NCBI GenBank assembly: GCA_012514255.1
Contig: JAAZAP010000083.1
Span: forward strand, 1-15,326
Length of the DNA: 15,326 nucleotides
Direction: 5' to 3'
Source: Bacteroidales bacterium
GTDB lineage: Bacteria > Bacteroidota > Bacteroidia > Bacteroidales > VadinHA17
Shown: positions 6,909 through 13,460 of the stretch, one piece after another
How the letters are laid out: every line of letters begins with the position of its first letter
How positions within the stretch are numbered: position 1 is the stretch's first letter
Translations under genes and position numbers: made by a program
Notes under the pieces: model-generated
Database searches by the model: none
Told to the model about the DNA's origin: nothing
What the model saw: the letters and a program-made list of their open reading frames with translations, nothing else

Positions 6909-6966
6909 GTCCCGATCCGATTTATCGGATCGAGGATCCTCGATCCAGACATGTCTGGATCGGGAC
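6909..6966. repeat. Three-hairpin element, copy 2
   Basis: Outer arms GTCCCGATC (6909-6917) and GATCGGGAC (6958-6966) enclose CGATCCGA with TCGGATCG around TTTA (6913-6932), the palindrome CGAGGATCCTCG (6931-6942), and a perfect 22-bp palindrome at 6941-6962 centred on ACATGT. Relative to copy 1 (5299-5357) the central palindrome is identical, while hairpins 1 and 3 have different but still complementary arms. Confidence 0.65.
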
Positions 6967-7017
6967 CTAATGCCTCTTGCCTGACAATATTCATGCAGAA
7001 TATATGTTTATTTATAT

Positions 7018-7025
7018 TACATTTG
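7018..7025 (+). promoter_or_regulatory. Bacteroidota -7 promoter element for the dksA-like gene
   Basis: TACATTTG matches TAnnTTTG and ends 25 bases before the ATG at 7051. No clear -33 element is seen. Confidence 0.6.
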
Positions 7026-7050
7026 CCGCATAATACTAACACCGTCAGCC

Positions 7051-7428
7051 ATGGCAGAAAAGACACGATATTCGGATGAGGAGCTGGAGGAATTCAGGCA
7101 GATCATCATGGCCAAACTCGAGAAAGCAAGGAGGGATTATGATGTGCTCAAGGCCAGCATAACCCACGAGGACAATAATGACACCATGGACACCTCGCCC
7201 ACCTTCAAGGTGCTGGAAGAGGGTGCCACCACCCTGTCAAAGGAAGAAGCCGGCCGGCTGGCTCAACGACAGCTGAAGTTCATTCAGCATCTGCAGGCAG
7301 CGCTGGTTCGCATTGAGAACAAGACTTACGGCATATGTCGTGAGACCGGTCAGCTCATAGGCAAGGAGCGTCTCCGTGCCGTTCCCCATGCCACTCTGTG
7401 CATGGAGGCCAAGCTGAAGCAGAAGTAG
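7051..7428 (+). CDS. DksA/TraR-family regulator with degenerate zinc finger
   Basis: This small protein (125 residues) belongs to the DksA/TraR family, which binds the secondary channel of RNA polymerase and tunes promoter output, often with ppGpp. Residues 8-40 and 60-90 form the predicted coiled-coil helices, with DTSP at 47-50. The C-terminal finger region reads YGICRETGQLI, then VPHATLC. Only C96 and C117 remain of the four cysteines in E. coli DksA, so zinc binding is probably lost or altered; a cysteine-poor finger is common in Bacteroidota members. The product is close to full family length. The gene is monocistronic, with its own promoter element and a strong intrinsic terminator. Whether it is a functional DksA orthologue or another family member cannot be told from sequence alone. 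Confidence 0.9.
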   Translation: MAEKTRYSDEELEEFRQIIMAKLEKARRDYDVLKASITHEDNNDTMDTSPTFKVLEEGATTLSKEEAGRLAQRQLKFIQHLQAALVRIENKTYGICRETGQLIGKERLRAVPHATLCMEAKLKQK

Positions 7429-7444
7429 TCTGAAGGTCTGAGGG
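7429..7444 (+). repeat. Two tandem octamers right after the dksA-like stop
   Basis: TCTGAAGG and TCTGAGGG stand in tandem directly after the TAG at 7426-7428. They match the octamer pattern of the longer arrays at 7498-7553 and 13294-13316. Confidence 0.45.
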
Positions 7445-7448
7445 TCTC

Positions 7449-7466
7449 ATCCGCCAGCTGGCGGAT
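7449..7466. repeat. Perfect 18-bp palindrome
   Basis: ATCCGCCAGCTGGCGGAT lies directly before the terminator hairpin of the dksA-like gene. Its GATCCGCC-type core recalls hairpin 1 of the element at 5299, and it may add a second stem to the transcript end. Confidence 0.6.
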
Positions 7467-7496
7467 AAAGGTCACGGGTAACTCGTGGCCTTTTTT
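7467..7496 (+). terminator. Rho-independent terminator of the dksA-like gene
   Basis: AAAGGTCACG (7467-7476) pairs with CGTGGCCTTT (7484-7493) with one G-U pair around a seven-base loop. Six Ts (7491-7496) follow from the end of the stem. It begins 39 bases after the stop codon and is the clearest intrinsic terminator in the window. Confidence 0.85.
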
Positions 7497-7497
7497 G

Positions 7498-7553
7498 TCT
7501 GAAGCCCTGAAGGCCCAAAGATCCAAAGCTCTGAAAGTCCAAATGTCTAAAAG
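7498..7553 (+). repeat. Degenerate octamer array, seven units
   Basis: Seven consecutive 8-bp units stay in register, from TCTGAAGC to TCTAAAAG, with the loose consensus (T/C)C(C/T)(G/A)AA(A/G)G. The register is kept although units differ from one another. A 75-codon open frame over this stretch is an artefact of the array. Confidence 0.55.
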
Positions 7554-7601
7554 CCAGAATTATCTGTATGATTTTCCGACTATTATTCGCCAGCCAGCGG
7601 A

Positions 7602-7633
7602 TCAGACTCTCCGAATCTCCGACTTTCCGACCT
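7602..7633 (-). repeat. Degenerate octamer array ending at the sugar-transferase stop codon
   Basis: Four octamers in register, TCAGACTC, TCCGAATC, TCCGACTT and TCCGACCT, run up to and overlap the first base of the sugar-transferase stop codon (7633-7635, minus strand). They would form the immediate 3' end of that transcript. Confidence 0.5.
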
Positions 7634-9150
7634 TACGCCGAGCGGGCGTTCCTGAAGAAAATATTGTACATGCTGCGGGCCAGGTAACGGATATCGGTGC
7701 CCAGCGGGTTCCTGTCCCATGAATCAAAATACCTCAGCTCCGAGTGCTGTATCGCCTCGAGGCCCGCGGGCATATCGGCATAGTACGGCGGCAACAGGCC
7801 GGGTTTGTATTGTATGCGCCGGTCACGGATCGCATCGTCATAGAGACTGAAATAGTGCCTTGAGAGAGGCCTCACGCCATACAGCCTGATATCGCCCTTA
7901 AGGATATTGACAATCATCGGCAGCTCATCAAGCCATACACGGCGCGCAAAACGCCCCCAGATCGTCACCCGGAAATCGTCCTTCATCTTACCGCCATCCT
8001 CCACCGAGTGAAGCCCGTACACATAATCCTGGATGTACTCCGAGTAGGGGTGCATAGTGCGCAGCTTGTAGACGTTGAATGTGCGGCCGTCGCGACCGAT
8101 CCTGGGGAGCGAGATGATCATCCCGTAGTTGTTCTCATTTACCGGCATTGGCGCAGAGCGACGTTCAGCCTTGATGCACAGCATGTTTCCGGCAAACTTC
8201 TCCTGTCTGATGGCGAAGCCGGCGCGACTGAGCCGTCCCAGCGCCTCAGCCCTCGAGAAAGGAGCGTTGGCGCCGCCGGTGATGAACTCCCACAGTCCCC
8301 TCGTCAGCCGCAGACGCGGAATGACACGGTTCATGATGAAATCGGGCACCATTATCAGGTACCATACCACCGGTGAATATTTATCCTTCAGCCTCTGTGC
8401 CCGCTGCTCCAGCGTCTCCACCGAGCATAGGAAGAGCCCGTCGTCGCCCAGTCGCGAGTTGACCGTGTCAAGGAACCTGTCGAGTTTCCTGATGCCGTTC
8501 ATCGGCTTGAGGTTTATGATGCATGTATAGTTGCTGTGCTCGAGGTTCTGAATGTTAAACGCTTCCCCCGTTGAAACTATCGCCAGTCGCGCCCCATCCT
8601 CCCTGCTGATCATTGACGAGAGCGCCTCGGCACGCACCCTTGAGCACCCCTCCTGCAGTCGTAACGTCAGCGCGGGATCAGGAATGATGTCGCCGGCGTC
8701 AGCGGGCTGTGAACGTGCAACCATCTCGCGCTCGGTGAGCCTGATGGTGGCGGGCGTTATCAGCGGCGCCTTGCGGAAAGCCAGGAAGAGCGTCCCGAGA
8801 ACCAGCTCAAGGAAGGTGGCGGTGAGAGCCGTGCCAAATACCACCTGCCTCGAGTAATGAAGATCACGCAGGGCGAAGAGAAGCAGGGCGGCAATGCTTG
8901 TGGCTACCAGATTGGCAATGAGAACACCCGAAAAGAGAGTCCGAAGGTTCACGATTCGGCCGCGACCAATCTTACCGCCGGCCACCGAGACGACCAGCCA
9001 GAGACAGGCCAACAGCACGAAGAAGGTGATGTGAGACGGCCCGTAAGCCTTCAGCCCCGCCGGCTTAAGCATCGACATAAGGATGTACGATACTGTAAGT
9101 ATCAATATATCAGCGCTTAGCGTGATTACACGAAATCTCCCCCTTTTCAT
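7633..9150 (-). CDS. Membrane sugar transferase with an inserted methyltransferase-like region
   Basis: The C-terminal third matches bacterial sugar transferases (polyprenyl-phosphate glycosyl-1-phosphate transferases), which start glycan repeat units on a lipid carrier at the inner membrane. Within 505 residues, four hydrophobic helices lie at about 7-27, 38-58, 72-94 and 104-125. Residues 185-330 resemble the second half of a SAM-dependent methyltransferase (RLGDDGLFL at 233-241, then FSRAEALGRLSRAGF at 298-312). The transferase core follows: IGRDGRTFNVYKLRTM (351-366), the catalytic Asp-Glu pair D408-E409 in WLDELP, and GVRPLS (425-430). The usual membrane-dipping helix with its K-R-x-x-D motif just before the core is not recognisable. 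The gene is divergent from wzi, 69 bp away, supporting a role in the surface-polysaccharide locus. The ATG at 9150 precedes the first helix. Confidence 0.85.
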   Translation of the reverse strand: MKRGRFRVITLSADILILTVSYILMSMLKPAGLKAYGPSHITFFVLLACLWLVVSVAGGKIGRGRIVNLRTLFSGVLIANLVATSIAALLLFALRDLHYSRQVVFGTALTATFLELVLGTLFLAFRKAPLITPATIRLTEREMVARSQPADAGDIIPDPALTLRLQEGCSRVRAEALSSMISREDGARLAIVSTGEAFNIQNLEHSNYTCIINLKPMNGIRKLDRFLDTVNSRLGDDGLFLCSVETLEQRAQRLKDKYSPVVWYLIMVPDFIMNRVIPRLRLTRGLWEFITGGANAPFSRAEALGRLSRAGFAIRQEKFAGNMLCIKAERRSAPMPVNENNYGMIISLPRIGRDGRTFNVYKLRTMHPYSEYIQDYVYGLHSVEDGGKMKDDFRVTIWGRFARRVWLDELPMIVNILKGDIRLYGVRPLSRHYFSLYDDAIRDRRIQYKPGLLPPYYADMPAGLEAIQHSELRYFDSWDRNPLGTDIRYLARSMYNIFFRNARSA

Positions 9151-9195
9151 ATCCTATAGTTTTTCGACAGTCTGCTGCAAATTTGCCACAAGCAT

Positions 9196-9203
9196 TATCT
9201 TTG
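9196..9203 (+). promoter_or_regulatory. Bacteroidota -7 promoter element for wzi
   Basis: TATCTTTG matches TAnnTTTG and ends 16 bases before the GTG at 9220. On the opposite strand a one-mismatch version, CAAATTTG (9178-9185, itself palindromic), could serve the divergent sugar transferase. The 69-bp gap thus probably carries two divergent promoters. Confidence 0.55.
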
Positions 9204-9219
9204 TGAAAAGCCTCAAATC

Positions 9220-11103
9220 GTGAACTATTCAACATACATAATAACTTTATCAACACTGCTGATATTGTGTTGGAGCGCACCGTCAAAGGCCCAGATGATC
9301 CCCGAGCCGGTGGGCGATGAGGCCGTTTACCTCTTCCTTGATGAGCTGGCAGCCGATGGTGTGATCACTCTCAACGGGGTGGTCAAACCCTATAGCAGGC
9401 TGATGATCAGGCAGAAACTGGAGGAGGCGGCCGGGTGGAATGCCCTGGCCGGGAAGGAAGAAGAGGCAGTGACGGGACGGTCTGGCCAGGGGATGGCAGG
9501 TAAGGTAGAGGCAGCGACGCGACGGTCTGATCGGGAGATATCTGGAGAAAGGGAGACATTGGGATGGAATGATATGACCGCTGCAGACAAAAATGAGGCA
9601 GCCGGTGGCGAAGTGGCTGAAGTGACAGGAGCCGTGGCTGCCGGCAGCCGGCAGCAGGAGCCGGCAGAGAGGAATGCCCCCCTCACCCGGAGGCAGCAGA
9701 AAGAGCTGGAGTTCTGGTTCAGCATCTATAGTCCCGGTGAGGCCGACGGCAAATTGAAGCTGTTACTGAACCCCGCCACGGCATACTACCGCGACTCGCT
9801 CTTCAGCGTCACCGTCTCGCCCATACTGGGGCTGACGGCAGGAGTCACTTACGGCACAACCTCAATCATCCCCGACGGGGGTGCACCGGACGGCGACAGG
9901 TCGCGGCAGAGCAGCATCAGCTGGAAGAACGGGGCGAAGGTTTATGGCAACTATAAGAACTGGGCCTTCTTCGCAGCATTGCAGGACAACCACCAGGATC
10001 CGATCCTCGGCAGCCCGGAATACCTCACTCGTGAGCGCGGCGGCCATATTAAGAACGGCACCGACTTTTCCGAGATGACCGGCGGCATAAGCTACATGTG
10101 GAAATGGGGCGACATCGCCTTCCTGAAGGATTCTCCGGTGTGGGGCAGCGGCTATGCCGGCACCAACATCCTCTCCGGCCGGGCGCCATCGTTCATGCAC
10201 ATCAGGCTCCACCTCAAGCCCGTCAGCTGGGGCGAGATGACCTGGATACACGGATGGCAGACCTCGATGGTGGTCGACTCCACCCGCTCATACTGGGTCA
10301 CCAACGCTTACGGCACCGTCTACCGCGAGCACTACCGCCGCAAGTACTTCGCGGCGAACATCTTCACCTTCACGCCGGTGGAACGGCTCCATGTCTCCGC
10401 CGGCAACAGCGTCATCTGGTCTGATCCGCGCATAACGCCATACTATCTCATGCCCATATTCTTCTATAAGTCGGTTGACCACGGTGTCAACTCCGGCATC
10501 AGCAACAGCAATGCGCAGATGTTCCTTGACGTGAGCTCGCACAACATACGGCACCTGCACCTATACGGCACGCTCTTCATCGACGAGCTCTCCACGGCGC
10601 GGTTCACCACCTCCGACTATAACTTCTTCTCGTGGAAGGGAGGTTTCCGCACAGGCAACTTCAGCTTCCTGCCCAACCTCTGGCTGACAACCGAGTGCAC
10701 CTTCACCTACCCGCTCACCTTCCAGCATAACGTGCCTGTCATCACCTTTGAGAACCAGGGTTATAATATGGGTCACTGGCTGCGCGACAACAGCAGGAGC
10801 TGGTACTTTGCGCTCGACTGGCGGCCGGTGCGCGCCGCCGGTGTACAACTGTGGCATGAGCGCTCAGAGCGGGGCCCCGACTACCAGAGCATCGGCGGCA
10901 GCAGGATCGGGCTGCCCTACATGGAAACCATCGAGTGGAGCAACATCGCCACCGGGGTCGATATCAGTTACCTGATCACCGGCGGGGTGCAGGCACGGGC
11001 CTCCTTCGCCCTGCGCAATGTTACCGGCACCGAAGAGTGGTACCCCTCATACCTTTCCGGCAAAACCACCACCCTCAGCGGCGGAGTGGTGTGGGGATTT
11101 TAA
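9220..11103 (+). CDS. wzi: Wzi-family capsule assembly protein, outer-membrane beta-barrel
   Basis: Wzi-type proteins sit in the outer membrane and help hold or assemble capsular polysaccharide at the surface. The 627-residue product starts with a signal peptide (about 1-25, cleavage near SKA-Q). A conserved-looking N-terminal part follows (VGDEAVYLFLDELAADG at 31-47). From about residue 190 the chain is rich in alternating aromatic and polar strands typical of a barrel, ending in the BAM-type terminal Phe of VVWGF. Residues about 73-153 form a Glu/Ala/Gly-rich insertion with 15-residue repeats that most homologues probably lack, which would explain the extra length. The start is GTG; the next in-frame ATG lies after the signal peptide, so GTG is strongly preferred. 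A last-codons homologue recurs at 13389-13419. Confidence 0.88.
   Translation: MNYSTYIITLSTLLILCWSAPSKAQMIPEPVGDEAVYLFLDELAADGVITLNGVVKPYSRLMIRQKLEEAAGWNALAGKEEEAVTGRSGQGMAGKVEAATRRSDREISGERETLGWNDMTAADKNEAAGGEVAEVTGAVAAGSRQQEPAERNAPLTRRQQKELEFWFSIYSPGEADGKLKLLLNPATAYYRDSLFSVTVSPILGLTAGVTYGTTSIIPDGGAPDGDRSRQSSISWKNGAKVYGNYKNWAFFAALQDNHQDPILGSPEYLTRERGGHIKNGTDFSEMTGGISYMWKWGDIAFLKDSPVWGSGYAGTNILSGRAPSFMHIRLHLKPVSWGEMTWIHGWQTSMVVDSTRSYWVTNAYGTVYREHYRRKYFAANIFTFTPVERLHVSAGNSVIWSDPRITPYYLMPIFFYKSVDHGVNSGISNSNAQMFLDVSSHNIRHLHLYGTLFIDELSTARFTTSDYNFFSWKGGFRTGNFSFLPNLWLTTECTFTYPLTFQHNVPVITFENQGYNMGHWLRDNSRSWYFALDWRPVRAAGVQLWHERSERGPDYQSIGGSRIGLPYMETIEWSNIATGVDISYLITGGVQARASFALRNVTGTEEWYPSYLSGKTTTLSGGVVWGF
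9463..9552 (+). repeat. Two 45-bp degenerate tandem repeats inside wzi
   Basis: Units starting GAGGCAG at 9463 and 9508 share GAGGCAG(T/C)GACG(G/C)GACGGTCTG and then diverge. They encode two 15-residue units, EAVTGRSGQGMAGKV and EAATRRSDREISGER, within the low-complexity insertion. The period is a multiple of three, so copy-number change would keep the frame. Confidence 0.55.
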
Positions 11104-11270
11104 ATGCTCCCAAGGTCATACTTATTGGCTTCCATGATGTTTTATGTAAATCTGCATTCTAAATGCCAATTTGCATAAAGGGAGATATTTGTTTCCTGCT
11201 AAAGGTATTAAATAAGAGGAGGAGTAATAAAAGTCATGAAGCAGATAAATACTTTTATAATAATAACTAC

Positions 11271-11300
11271 ATTTTACAAAAATGCTTATATTTGTAAAAT
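11271..11300 (+). promoter_or_regulatory. hipBA operator overlapping its -7 promoter element
   Basis: Perfect ten-base arms, ATTTTACAAA (11271-11280) and TTTGTAAAAT (11291-11300), are separated by ten bases, so the arm centres are 20 bp apart, about two helical turns. A -7 element TATATTTG (11287-11294) overlaps the right arm and lies 18 bases before the hipB ATG. A HipB dimer bound here would cover the promoter, consistent with known autorepression of hipBA modules. Confidence 0.7.
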
Positions 11301-11312
11301 AGAGTTATTGTT

Positions 11313-11675
11313 ATGAAGACAAGAAACAACATACTTTTGCCACGGGCACAGAAGCCGCTGACGATCCTTGGTGAGAACATCCGGCTTGCGAGGCTGAGAC
11401 GAAGATACAGCATGGAACAGGTCGCTGAAAGGGCTGATATCAGCAGGCCAACATTGCACTCCATTGAAAGAGGTAACTCCAATGTTACAATTGGTGCGTA
11501 TGTCAAGGTTCTCGCCGTGCTGGGACTTGAGCAGGATATTGTCGCAGTGGCAAAAGATGATATACTCGGTCGGAAGATTCAGGACGCCGGGTTGATTATA
11601 AAAGAAAGGGCTCCCAAAATCAACGTCAGGACAAAAACACAATCGAGCAAGCCCGGTATTGAGACTACTGATTAA
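11313..11675 (+). CDS. hipB: HipB-type antitoxin, XRE-family helix-turn-helix protein
   Basis: This DNA-binding antitoxin neutralises the downstream HipA kinase and represses the operon. The 120-residue protein has a Cro/C1-type helix-turn-helix at about 19-72 (LGENIRLARLRRRYSMEQVA, then SRPTLHSIERG), the hallmark of HipB. A short basic tail rich in Lys, Ser and Thr (about 97-120) follows; E. coli HipB also has a flexible tail, used in its turnover. The protein is somewhat longer than E. coli HipB (88 residues). The start at 11313 lies just downstream of the palindromic operator. The stop is seven bases before the hipA ATG, so the two are translated as one operon. GC content is visibly below that of wzi. 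Confidence 0.92.
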   Translation: MKTRNNILLPRAQKPLTILGENIRLARLRRRYSMEQVAERADISRPTLHSIERGNSNVTIGAYVKVLAVLGLEQDIVAVAKDDILGRKIQDAGLIIKERAPKINVRTKTQSSKPGIETTD

Positions 11676-11682
11676 CACGACG

Positions 11683-12957
11683 ATGGCAGCAAGAAATAAC
11701 CTCAGGAAAATCTATGTTTACGCTCATTGGGAAGATTTACAGGAGCCTGTAATGATGGGTGAACTCAGGGCTGAGTTAGTAAGAGGAAAGGAAATCTTTT
11801 CATTCAGTTACAATAATGAATGGCTTAAAACGAATTTCTCGCAAATCCTTGACCCTCATTTGTTCTTGTCTTCTGGCGCTCAATATACCAGTGATGAAAG
11901 ACAAAATTTTGGCATTTTTCTGGACTCCTCTCCTGACCGGTGGGGACGAACGCTGATGAAAAGACGTGAGGCGGCTCTGGCCAGATCCGAAGAACGTCCC
12001 GAAGTGACACTCAGGGAATCTGATTATCTCCTCGGTGTTTTTGATAGCCACAGGATGGGAGCACTCAGGTTCAAGGAGGATCCTGAAGGTCCTTTCATGA
12101 ATAACAATAAGGAGTATTCATCTCCTCCCTGGACCTCACTGAAGGAACTGGAGCAGGTCAGCCTCCGGCTTGAGGAAGAGGATGCATTTGATGATCCAAG
12201 GTATATAAAATGGCTTACCATGCTGGTCAATCCCGGATCTTCGCTTGGCGGAGCGAGACCAAAGGCTAGTGTTCTGGATGATTCAAAAAGACTCTGGATA
12301 GCAAAATTTCCAAGCAGATCAGATACAAAGGATATCGGGGGCTGGGAAATGGTGGCAAATGGACTTGCCAGATCATCCGGTATTAATGTGGCCCAATCAA
12401 TGGTCAGAAAGTTTTCTGGTCGTTACCATACCTTTCTGGCAAAGAGATTTGACAGGACTGCGGCCGGAGAACGCATCCATTTTGCCTCCGCAATGACTAT
12501 GCTTGGACACCAGGACGGTGACAGCTATCGCGAAGGAGCAAGTTACCTGGAGATTGTCGATTTTATTGTCACCGGGGGAGCCAGGATTGAGAGTGACCTT
12601 CAGGAGCTTTGGACCAGGATCATTTTCAATATCATGATTGCCAACACAGATGATCATCTCAGGAATCATGGATTCCTGATGACGAAAAAGGGATGGATTC
12701 TGTCACCTGCCTTTGATCTTAATCCTGATGAAAACGGAACGGGCCTCTCACTCAACATCAGTCTTACTGATAATGCCATGGATCCGGATCTAGCACTTGA
12801 GGTCATTGAATTTTTCAGAATGGACCGGGATAGTGGTGTCAGGATAATTAAACGCGTAAAAGAATCAGTCAGCCGTTGGCGAAGGGTAGCCGAATGGTAT
12901 CAATTGCCCAGGTCAGAGCAGGAGCGAATGGCGAAAGTGTTCGACAGGTTCATATGA
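11683..12957 (+). CDS. hipA: HipA-type serine/threonine kinase toxin
   Basis: HipA kinases phosphorylate cytosolic targets (glutamyl-tRNA synthetase in E. coli), stop growth and promote persistence; this protein's target is unknown. The 424-residue, full-length chain has the N-terminal subdomain (about 5-125, with SSPDRWG at 82-88). The phosphorylatable glycine-rich loop is SSLGGARPKAS (186-196). The catalytic loop NTDDHLRN has D323 and N328, and the metal-binding FDL includes D345. By alignment these correspond to D309, N314 and D332 of E. coli HipA, so the kinase looks intact. A TTG 24 bases upstream would overlap hipB; the ATG at 11683 is preferred. Low GC and flanking wzi-end copies suggest the pair was acquired as a unit. 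Confidence 0.93.
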   Translation: MAARNNLRKIYVYAHWEDLQEPVMMGELRAELVRGKEIFSFSYNNEWLKTNFSQILDPHLFLSSGAQYTSDERQNFGIFLDSSPDRWGRTLMKRREAALARSEERPEVTLRESDYLLGVFDSHRMGALRFKEDPEGPFMNNNKEYSSPPWTSLKELEQVSLRLEEEDAFDDPRYIKWLTMLVNPGSSLGGARPKASVLDDSKRLWIAKFPSRSDTKDIGGWEMVANGLARSSGINVAQSMVRKFSGRYHTFLAKRFDRTAAGERIHFASAMTMLGHQDGDSYREGASYLEIVDFIVTGGARIESDLQELWTRIIFNIMIANTDDHLRNHGFLMTKKGWILSPAFDLNPDENGTGLSLNISLTDNAMDPDLALEVIEFFRMDRDSGVRIIKRVKESVSRWRRVAEWYQLPRSEQERMAKVFDRFI

Positions 12958-13060
12958 GTTTATAATTAACCTGCTGACAGTTAGGCTGCGCTCCCCTGGT
13001 GGGATTGGGCCGGCTGAATATAGGATAACGGCGGCGTGGTATTTTGGGTATCCCTCCTGT

Positions 13061-13291
13061 TATAATTCCTGGAGGTCTATGACCTCCCCCTGCCATAAAA
13101 TGATTTGGCCTACGACAAATGATATGGGTGTAGTCCTTAAAAAAATATTGACAGGGATCAACATGCTATACAATGCCTGTAGGGCATTAAGAATTGTAGT
13201 GGAGGGTGGGTGGGGACATGGGTTCACAATTCTGTATGGCCAAAATCGGCAATCAACAATCGACAATCGACAATTCTTGATGGTCTGCGGC
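13061..13291. repeat. Palindromic repeat cluster downstream of hipA
   Basis: A plus copy at 13061-13087 has the stem GGAGGTC-TAT-GACCTCC. A degenerate hairpin at 13103-13120 has ATTTG and CAAAT around a loop containing CCTACG. A minus copy at 13171-13198 has AATGCC (13172-13177), loop, GGCATT (13183-13188) and ends in GAATTGTA. A decayed plus copy starts ACAATTCTTGATGGTC near 13270. A second G-rich stretch, GGGTGGGTGGGG then ACATGGG, lies at 13204-13222. No gene is seen between the hipA stop and the wzi relic. Confidence 0.7.
13244..13271 (+). repeat. Four tandem heptamers
   Basis: Units AATCGGC, AATCAAC, AATCGAC and AATCGAC follow each other in a seven-base register, leading into a decayed palindromic repeat copy. 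Confidence 0.55.
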
Positions 13292-13293
13292 AA

Positions 13294-13357
13294 AAAGGTC
13301 TAAAGGTCTAAAGGTCAGGATCAGTAATGCTAGTTCAGACCTTCTGACTTCCGATCT
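13294..13357 (+). repeat. Octamer arrays beside the wzi relic
   Basis: AAAGGTCT twice, then AAAGGTC, fill 13294-13316. After an 17-base gap three further octamers in register, TTCAGACC, TTCTGACT and TCCGATCT, fill 13334-13357. These match the octamer families at 7429-7444, 7498-7553 and 7602-7633. Confidence 0.5.
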
Positions 13358-13365
13358 TCATAGCC

Positions 13366-13419
13366 TTGAACAAAAAGAAAGTAGTTATCCTCAGCGGCGG
13401 AGTCGTGTGGGGATTCTGA
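13366..13419 (+). pseudogene. Relic of a wzi 3' end
   Basis: Read in frame, 13366-13419 gives LNKKKVVILSGGVVWGF and a TGA stop. The last nine residues, LSGGVVWGF, are identical to the C-terminus of the intact Wzi at 9220-11103. Over 31 bases (13389-13419 against 11073-11103) 28 match, and the three differences all keep the amino acid or the stop: GTC for GTG, TTC for TTT, TGA for TAA. Upstream the in-frame reading soon enters an octamer array and then a stop, so the rest of the gene is missing. It is either the displaced original end of wzi or the remnant of a second wzi-like gene. Confidence 0.7.
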
Positions 13420-13460
13420 TCAGTGAAAGATCATGAGAATTATCTTATAGATAATCCCCG

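Noticed and set aside
6873..7079. A 68-codon open frame upstream of the dksA-like gene
   Set aside because: It runs through the three-hairpin palindromes and the promoter, and overlaps the dksA-like start in another frame.
7495..7722. A 75-codon open frame after the dksA-like gene
   Set aside because: It begins at the terminator T-run, reads through the octamer array and overlaps the 3' end of the sugar transferase on the other strand.
11659..11682. TTG start for hipA overlapping hipB
   Set aside because: An ATG at 11683, seven bases after the hipB stop, gives a normal HipA N-terminus.
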